64,000 bases of DNA from Deltaproteobacteria bacterium UBA1386 (lineage in GTDB: Bacteria > Desulfobacterota > Syntrophorhabdia > Syntrophorhabdales > Syntrophorhabdaceae): assembly GCA_002305765.1 (NCBI GenBank), contig DBQU01000001.1, positions 1-64,000 of the forward strand. The letters run 5' to 3'. Made by a program: the position numbers and the translations under genes. Below the pieces are notes generated by a model, which saw only the letters and a list, made by a program, of their open reading frames with translations, was not told the DNA's origin and ran no database searches. Of the stretch, positions 59,114 through 64,000 are shown piece after piece. The stretch's first letter is position 1; each line of letters starts with the position of its first letter.

Positions 59114-60048
59114 TCCGTTTCAGTGGGGACGTGCACGGTCTCGAGTATTTCGCCGACGACCTGTTCCTGTGACCTTCCCTGGAGCCGGACCTCCTCGTGG
59201 AGTATAAGGCGATGGGCGAGGACGGGGAGGGCCAGTTCCTTGATATCGTCGGGAAGGACGTATTCCCGCTGCCTCAGTATGGCCATCGCCTGCCCCGCGC
59301 GCATGAGGCCGAGCGATCCCCGGGGGCTGGCTCCCAGGTGACACGCGGGGTTGTCGCGCGTGGCGCGGACCACATCGGTTATGTACTTCCTGACCGGTTC
59401 CGAAACGCGAATGCCTTTTCGGACCTCCTGCAGCCGGGAGACCTCCCGGGGCGTGGCAACCGCGTCGAGCACCCGCAGGGGGTCGTTCTCCTGGAAGCGC
59501 TTCAGGATGGCAACCTCTTCGTCCTGTCCCGGATAGCCGAGACGGACTCGAAGGAGAAAACGGTCGAGCTGGGCCTCCGGCAGCGGGAATGTCCCTTCGA
59601 GGTCGATGGGGTTCTGTGTGGCCATGACAAAGAAGGGGTGGGGGAGGGGGTACGTTTTCCCGTCGACGGTCACCTGCCTCTCTTCCATGCTCTCGAGAAG
59701 ACTCGACTGTGTCCGGGGGATGGTGCGGTTTATCTCGTCCGCCAGGAGCACATGGGTCATGACCGGCCCGAACTGGAAGATGAACTCACCCTTCTGCTGG
59801 TCGTAGACATTGAAGCCGGTGATGTCCGACGGCAGGAGGTCCGGGGTGAACTGGACCCTTTTAAAGGTCGCCCCTATACTTTTCGCCAGGGATTTCGCGA
59901 TGAGCGTCTTGCCGACGCCGGGGATGTCCTCCAGAAGCACATGACCGTCGGCCAGAAGCGCCACCATGAGCAGTTCGATGGACCTTTCCTTGCCGACGAT
60001 GACGCGGGACATGTTGTCGATGATGGTTCTGCACAGATCATAAGGCAT
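59110..60048 (-). CDS. moxR: MoxR-family AAA+ ATPase
   Basis: A 312-residue AAA+ chaperone-like ATPase. Walker A GVGKT at 44-48, Walker B LLADEINR, the MoxR insert TQNPIDLEGTFPLPEAQLDRF, and sensor 2 near the C-terminus. It likely assembles or activates a partner complex with the DUF58 and DUF4129 proteins. It is the first gene of the three-gene operon. Confidence 0.95.
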   Translation of the reverse strand: MPYDLCRTIIDNMSRVIVGKERSIELLMVALLADGHVLLEDIPGVGKTLIAKSLAKSIGATFKRVQFTPDLLPSDITGFNVYDQQKGEFIFQFGPVMTHVLLADEINRTIPRTQSSLLESMEERQVTVDGKTYPLPHPFFVMATQNPIDLEGTFPLPEAQLDRFLLRVRLGYPGQDEEVAILKRFQENDPLRVLDAVATPREVSRLQEVRKGIRVSEPVRKYITDVVRATRDNPACHLGASPRGSLGLMRAGQAMAILRQREYVLPDDIKELALPVLAHRLILHEEVRLQGRSQEQVVGEILETVHVPTETD

Positions 60049-60268
60049 AACAGGGTTCTCCGGGGTAGGGGTTGTAATATCGAATACCTCAAAACCGTCA
60101 AGAGTATAACACAGGGGGGGACCATTGTCGAAGGATTGCCCCTTCAGAATCCTGCGGAAGATCTTTTGCCTTGCCTGTGACGCTGCCCTCTCCGGTCACC
60201 GGGACGGGCAGCCGGGATCCGTTGGCATACGGCACAGATGGTAGTGGGGGCTTCCAAGGGACGGGTCC

Positions 60269-60526
60269 ATGCTTGAAGATCCTGGCACGAATATTGCTCC
60301 TGTAGAATCGGGGAGCGTGGATATGCTGGACAGGATACTCGTCAGGGAGATCATAAGTGTTTTGATGGGAAGCACCTTCTATCTCGGTCTTACAGTGCCG
60401 GAGAGGCTTGACATGGTGAAACATCTCCTTGACCTCATGTCTCCGAAAGGTGGTTCCAGGTTCCAGGTTCCAGGTTCCAGGTTCCAGGTTCCAGGCAACG
60501 GGTCCCGAACCCCGGGTAAGCGTTAA
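60269..60526 (+). CDS. small hypothetical protein with repeat-derived tail
   Basis: An 85-residue open frame. The segment MLDRILVREIISVLMGSTFYLGLTV (in parts, from Met19) followed by PERLDMVKHLLDLMS looks like a compact helical protein. The tail GSRFQVPGSRFQVPG is simply the translation of the GGTTCCA tandem repeat. The start could be the ATG at 60269 or 60323. No family recognised. Confidence 0.45.
   Translation: MLEDPGTNIAPVESGSVDMLDRILVREIISVLMGSTFYLGLTVPERLDMVKHLLDLMSPKGGSRFQVPGSRFQVPGNGSRTPGKR
60452..60495. repeat. GGTTCCA tandem repeat (six units)
   Basis: 44 bases of perfect 7-bp units, inside the 3' end of the small gene at 60269. Confidence 0.85.
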
Positions 60527-60591
60527 ATCCCTTTTTCAAAGTCCCATTTTTTTGTACAGGTGTTCCACTTTGTAAGACGGCACAATAAAAA

Positions 60592-60727
60592 AGTTCAAAA
60601 GTTCAAGAGTTCAAGGGAAGGATACTGAAAGGCGGTCCACCGTCAACGCAATTCGCAAAGATTGTCGAACGGGGTATCAGAGGAGTTCTGTTTTTCTACT
60701 CTTGAACCTTCTTTATCCCTGAACCTT
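60592..60727. repeat. GTTCAAG-type repeat element with inverted arms
   Basis: GTTCAAAAGTTCAAGAGTTC units at 60592-60616 and inverted CTTGAACCTT / CTGAACCTT at 60700-60727. It abuts the 3' end of the hydrolase gene. Confidence 0.7.
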
Positions 60728-61454
60728 ACTCCCGCGAGTTCACGAATCTGTCGATGGCCGCGTTCACCTCGGCCGGTTTCTCGATCATGACCATGTGGCC
60801 TGCGTCGGCGATGAGTTCAAGACTTGCTCCTGCTATGGTCCCGGCGAGATAACGCGAGTATTTGGGGGGCGTGAAGCGGTCGGCCATGCCGCAAATGACA
60901 AGGGTCGGGACCGTGATCGCGTCGAGTCTGCCCATGAGGTCGAATGCGTTGCAGGCGGTGAAATCGTTGAAGATGGTGAGGGCGTCGTTCTTCATGTATT
61001 CCGCGAACACTTTGTCCTTGAGTGATGTTGGCACAGAGTCGGAAAAGGCCGTATCCAGGATCGTCCGGGCCGTTGCCGCCTTGTCCCTGAGGATGCCCTC
61101 CAGTATTTCGGGATAGACCTTGAGCTTCGCCCCGGTGCCGATGAGGACGAGCCCCTTCACAAGGGATGGCCGGGACATGGAGAGACGCATCGCGACAGCG
61201 CCGCCCATGGAATGACCGGCGATATGGGCCGGGCCGCAGGCGATGGCCTCAAGGGCGTCCCCCACAGCCTGCGCGTACTCGTCTATGGAATCCGATGAGG
61301 GACCGTCCGATCTACCGTGGCCCGGAAGGTCGACGAGGATTACGCGGTTCGACCTCTGGAGATATGTTTTCTGTGCAAGCCAGGACAACGCCGAACCACC
61401 CGCGCCATGGATGAAGACAACAGGGGTGCCGCTGCCATATGTTTCTGTGTTCAT
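60726..61454 (-). CDS. alpha/beta hydrolase
   Basis: A 242-residue alpha/beta-hydrolase. Oxyanion region HGAGGSA, nucleophile Ser82 in GHSMGG, acid Asp in CGMADRF, and His in DAGHMVM, so the triad is complete. The family includes esterases, C-C bond hydrolases and 3-oxoadipate-type lactonases; the substrate is unknown. Divergent from the hybrid kinase. Confidence 0.9.
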   Translation of the reverse strand: MNTETYGSGTPVVFIHGAGGSALSWLAQKTYLQRSNRVILVDLPGHGRSDGPSSDSIDEYAQAVGDALEAIACGPAHIAGHSMGGAVAMRLSMSRPSLVKGLVLIGTGAKLKVYPEILEGILRDKAATARTILDTAFSDSVPTSLKDKVFAEYMKNDALTIFNDFTACNAFDLMGRLDAITVPTLVICGMADRFTPPKYSRYLAGTIAGASLELIADAGHMVMIEKPAEVNAAIDRFVNSRE

Positions 61455-61612
61455 GATCGCCTCCCGTGACTAGCATTATAGTTGATTTGCCAATGGAATT
61501 CCAGAGATGGACGTTTGAACTCTTGCGCAGACAGAGAAACGGGGGTATAGTTGAGGTAAACACAAATGGAGTGAATTTCGGTGAGGTCTCAAACTCGTTG
61601 AAGGAGTGTTCC

Positions 61613-63766
61613 ATGCAAAAGAACGATCCGGGGCCGAAACCAGCGGCCGGACGAGGACGGAAGGCTAAGACACCGGGCACAGGGAGAACGGGTCAGGAAG
61701 CCCGCGAGCAAAGACCATCGGTCTTAGCGACCCCCGGTGAGACGGGAACGCCGGACGTGTACGACTTCCATGATCTTTTCCGGGCCTTTATGGACAACGG
61801 CCCGGCCATAGCCTGGCTCAAGGATGAGGAAGGGCGTCATGTCTATCTCAACCGTGCCCTGCAACACAGGTTCTATGATGGTTCGAGGGATTGGTACGGG
61901 AAGACCGACTTCGAACTCTGGCCTCCCGAGATGGCCGGAAGGTTCCGGGACAGGGATCTTGCCGTTCTCGGCGCGGAGGGAACCATCGACGTCGTCGAAG
62001 AGGCGGCCAATCCTGACGGGAGCCGGTCCTGGTGGTGGAACTTTCGCTTTCCATTCGAGGATTCCTCGGGCAAACGATACGTGGGCGGTATGGGGATAGA
62101 GATATCGGAGCGCAAGCGACTGGAAGCGGAACTCAGCAAGCTCGCCGCGGTTGTGCGCCACTCCAGTGAGTTTGTAAGCCTTGCCACGCTTGACCGGCAG
62201 ATCATTTACGTCAATGAGACAGGCGCCAAAATGGTTGGATCGTCCCCGGAAAAGATGATCGGCATGAGTGCCCTCGAGGTCGTGCATCGGCCTTTCAGGG
62301 GCAAGGTCCTCAGTGAGGTGGTCCCGGCCCTTACGGAGAAAGGGTCCTGGGAGGGAGAGCTGGAATACCGCAATCTCACCACCGGTGAGGTCATACACAC
62401 CTATGCCATGATCTTTGTCATCCACGACTCCGAGACCGGCGCGCCCCTTTACTTCGCAAATACTTCGCGGGATATCACCGACCGCAAGCGCGCCGAGGAG
62501 GCGTTGCTCAGGGCCCGCGACGAACTCGAAGAGCGCGTTCTCGCGCGGACGGCGGAACTGGAGAAGGCCTACATGTCCCTCAAATGCGAGACGGAAGAAC
62601 GCCGGTCCCTTGAAGAGCGCCTCAGACAATCCCAGAAGATGGAGGCCATCGGCACTCTGGCGGGAGGGATCGCCCACGATTTCAACAATATCCTTGCCGG
62701 GATCATCGGGTTCACGGAAATGGTGGAGGAGGACCTCCCCGAGGACAGCCATCTGCGGGAATACGTCGGAAGGATCCTCAAGGCATCCCTCAGGGGGCGG
62801 GACCTCGTGAAACAGATCCTCACCTTCTCTCGCAAGACCGAACATGTGAGAGTGCCCGTCTCTTTGTCTCCCATCATCAACGAGACCTGCAACCTCCTCA
62901 GGGCATCTCTCCCGGCCGCCATAGAGATCGTTCTCGATGTGAAGTCAGCCGCGGATCAGGTCAAGGCGTCCGCCGTCGAACTCCAGCAGATCCTCATGAA
63001 CCTTGCCACCAATGCCGCGCATGCGATGATGAAGAGGGGAGGGACCCTCCGTATCTCCCTGGACGAGGTCGATCTCGCGCCGCCCCTCCCGTCCGGGGAT
63101 TCCGAGATCAAACCGGGCAGATATCTGGAACTCGTGGTGACCGACACGGGAGACGGCATGACCCCCGCCGTGATGAAGCGGATCTTTGAACCCTTCTTTA
63201 CAACCCGCAGGCCCGGTGAAGGAACGGGCATGGGCCTTGCCGTCGTCTACGGGATCGTCAAGAGCCTTGGCGGCACCGTCAGCGTCAAGAGCGAGCCGCA
63301 GGTGGGTTCCACCTTCCGCGTCCTTTTGCCGGGGGCTGCCGGGGAGAGGGAAGCGGAAGTGCCTGCTGCTCACGGTGTTCCCGGCGGTACGGAAAGAGTG
63401 CTCTTCGTAGACGATGAGGACCTCCTTGCCGAGTTGGCCCACGATATTCTGGAGTCGCTCGGGTACCGGGTCACCGCGGTGACGGACAGTACCCAGGCGT
63501 TGAGGGTGTTCTCGTCCGATCCCGCCTCTTTCGATCTCGTTATTACCGACCAGATCATGCCGGGGTTCACCGGTCTCAATCTGGCAAAACACTTCCTGGA
63601 TATACGGGAGGATATCCCCATCATCCTCTGCACGGGTCACAGCGCGACGGTATCGCCGGAGATCGCGAAAGAGGCCGGCATCAGGGCGTTCGTGATGAAG
63701 CCCCTTTCGAAGGAGGACCTGGCGGAGGTCATCCGAGCCGTGCTCGATGTTGGAACCGTGCAGTGA
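61613..63766 (+). CDS. PAS-domain hybrid sensor histidine kinase with receiver
   Basis: A 717-residue cytoplasmic hybrid kinase. A basic, low-complexity N-terminus (to about 45) is followed by two PAS domains (DLFRAFMDNGPAIAWLKDEEG onward, then SSEFVSLATLDRQIIYVNE onward), a coiled coil, HisKA with GGIAHDFNNIL, HATPase boxes (NLATNAAHAM, DTGDGM, FEPFFTT, GTGMGLAVVYG), and a C-terminal receiver (FVDDEDLL, phospho-Asp in DLVITDQIMPG, Lys in MKPLS). No membrane segment. AAGGAG precedes the ATG at 61613. The output partner is unknown; the adjacent MBL gene may be co-transcribed. Confidence 0.92.
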   Translation: MQKNDPGPKPAAGRGRKAKTPGTGRTGQEAREQRPSVLATPGETGTPDVYDFHDLFRAFMDNGPAIAWLKDEEGRHVYLNRALQHRFYDGSRDWYGKTDFELWPPEMAGRFRDRDLAVLGAEGTIDVVEEAANPDGSRSWWWNFRFPFEDSSGKRYVGGMGIEISERKRLEAELSKLAAVVRHSSEFVSLATLDRQIIYVNETGAKMVGSSPEKMIGMSALEVVHRPFRGKVLSEVVPALTEKGSWEGELEYRNLTTGEVIHTYAMIFVIHDSETGAPLYFANTSRDITDRKRAEEALLRARDELEERVLARTAELEKAYMSLKCETEERRSLEERLRQSQKMEAIGTLAGGIAHDFNNILAGIIGFTEMVEEDLPEDSHLREYVGRILKASLRGRDLVKQILTFSRKTEHVRVPVSLSPIINETCNLLRASLPAAIEIVLDVKSAADQVKASAVELQQILMNLATNAAHAMMKRGGTLRISLDEVDLAPPLPSGDSEIKPGRYLELVVTDTGDGMTPAVMKRIFEPFFTTRRPGEGTGMGLAVVYGIVKSLGGTVSVKSEPQVGSTFRVLLPGAAGEREAEVPAAHGVPGGTERVLFVDDEDLLAELAHDILESLGYRVTAVTDSTQALRVFSSDPASFDLVITDQIMPGFTGLNLAKHFLDIREDIPIILCTGHSATVSPEIAKEAGIRAFVMKPLSKEDLAEVIRAVLDVGTVQ

Positions 63767-63896
63767 CGCTCAGAGGGTGTGACTGCAGTTCTGTTTCGGT
63801 CCGGTAGCTTCCCGGATTGTCCTTGTAATTTCGCTTCTCCACGACTATTGTATTGGTATTCCGGGCTGCGCATCGTGGCCGGGACGGAGGTTCCTG

Positions 63897-64000
63897 ATGA
63901 AGGTGCATTTCTGGGGGACGCGGGGGTCGCTGCCGGCGGCCGCGAGCACGCTGGACCTGAAACGGAAGGTGTTCGGGGCCATAAAGAGTCTTGCGGGGCG
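63897..64000 (+). CDS. MBL-fold metallo-hydrolase, N-terminal fragment (cut by window end)
   Basis: The first 34 residues begin MKVHFWGTRGSLPAA, the usual start of PDE-like MBL-fold hydrolases (MKVRFWGTRGS...). GGAGG lies before the ATG. It runs off the end of the window 130 bases after the hybrid kinase, on the same strand. Confidence 0.75.
   Translation, partial: MKVHFWGTRGSLPAAASTLDLKRKVFGAIKSLAG

Noticed and set aside
8497..60727. CRISPR arrays from the GTTCAAG-type repeats
   Set aside because: Units are 7-10 bases and contiguous, without 25-40 base spacers, and no cas genes are present.

Overview
The window reads as chromosomal DNA of a GC-rich strict anaerobe, most likely a syntrophic or aromatic-degrading deltaproteobacterium (Desulfobacterota; a Syntrophorhabdus-like organism is my best guess, from gene content only). 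Pointers are a selenocysteine formate dehydrogenase, an oxygen-sensitive class III ribonucleotide reductase, Hdr/Mvh-type electron-bifurcation modules, and three consecutive enzymes of the benzoyl-CoA ring-cleavage pathway. I see no tRNA, rRNA, CRISPR array, transposase or phage gene.

Layout. 0-17 kb is housekeeping: uvrA, a small lipoprotein, ogt, a ferritin-like protein, fdhA with an in-frame UGA and a SECIS hairpin, an MBL-fold hydrolase, a V4R-domain protein coupled to a soluble histidine kinase, an inositol-phosphatase family protein, a galT-like gene that appears leaderless, the nrdD-glutaredoxin-nrdG cluster behind paired NrdR boxes, and rpoD. 17-25 kb has uspA and a leftward operon: SDR, bamQ (had), bamA (oah), bamR (dch), an M24 peptidase-like protein, a TIM-barrel protein and radA. 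It has a good promoter, a palindromic operator candidate, and an internal terminator between bamA and bamR. 25-29 kb carries an MBL hydrolase, an enoyl-CoA hydratase, a sodium:solute symporter and a Yip1-like membrane protein.

29-52 kb is the most unusual part. It starts with amtB-glnK (a structured leader, and a PII protein without the uridylylation tyrosine). A long operon follows: a class I amidotransferase, MvhD, MetF, two FMN glutamate-synthase-like proteins, a glutamate synthase domain 1+3 fusion, HdrC, HdrB, a 1478-residue HdrA-GltD-HdrA fusion, a second MvhD, and MetV. After a terminator and a fresh promoter comes a second set of split glutamate synthase modules (amidotransferase, FMN domain, GXGXG-GltD fusion). 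Gene content suggests one large flavin/iron-sulfur machine coupling methylene-THF reduction, Hdr-type bifurcation and ammonia/glutamine assimilation. I know of no described complex with this composition, but this is inference.

52-64 kb returns to ordinary genes: an ABC-F ATPase, an acyl-CoA dehydrogenase, a MoxR-DUF58-DUF4129 operon, small hypothetical proteins, an alpha/beta hydrolase, a PAS hybrid histidine kinase, and the start of another MBL-fold gene cut by the window edge.

Scattered between genes are elements whose arms are short direct repeats of 7-10 bp (GTTCAAG, TTGGTCA, GGGTTAT or GGTTCCA types), often placed as inverted arms around an unrelated core. They recur at least ten times and look like a genome-wide repeat family.
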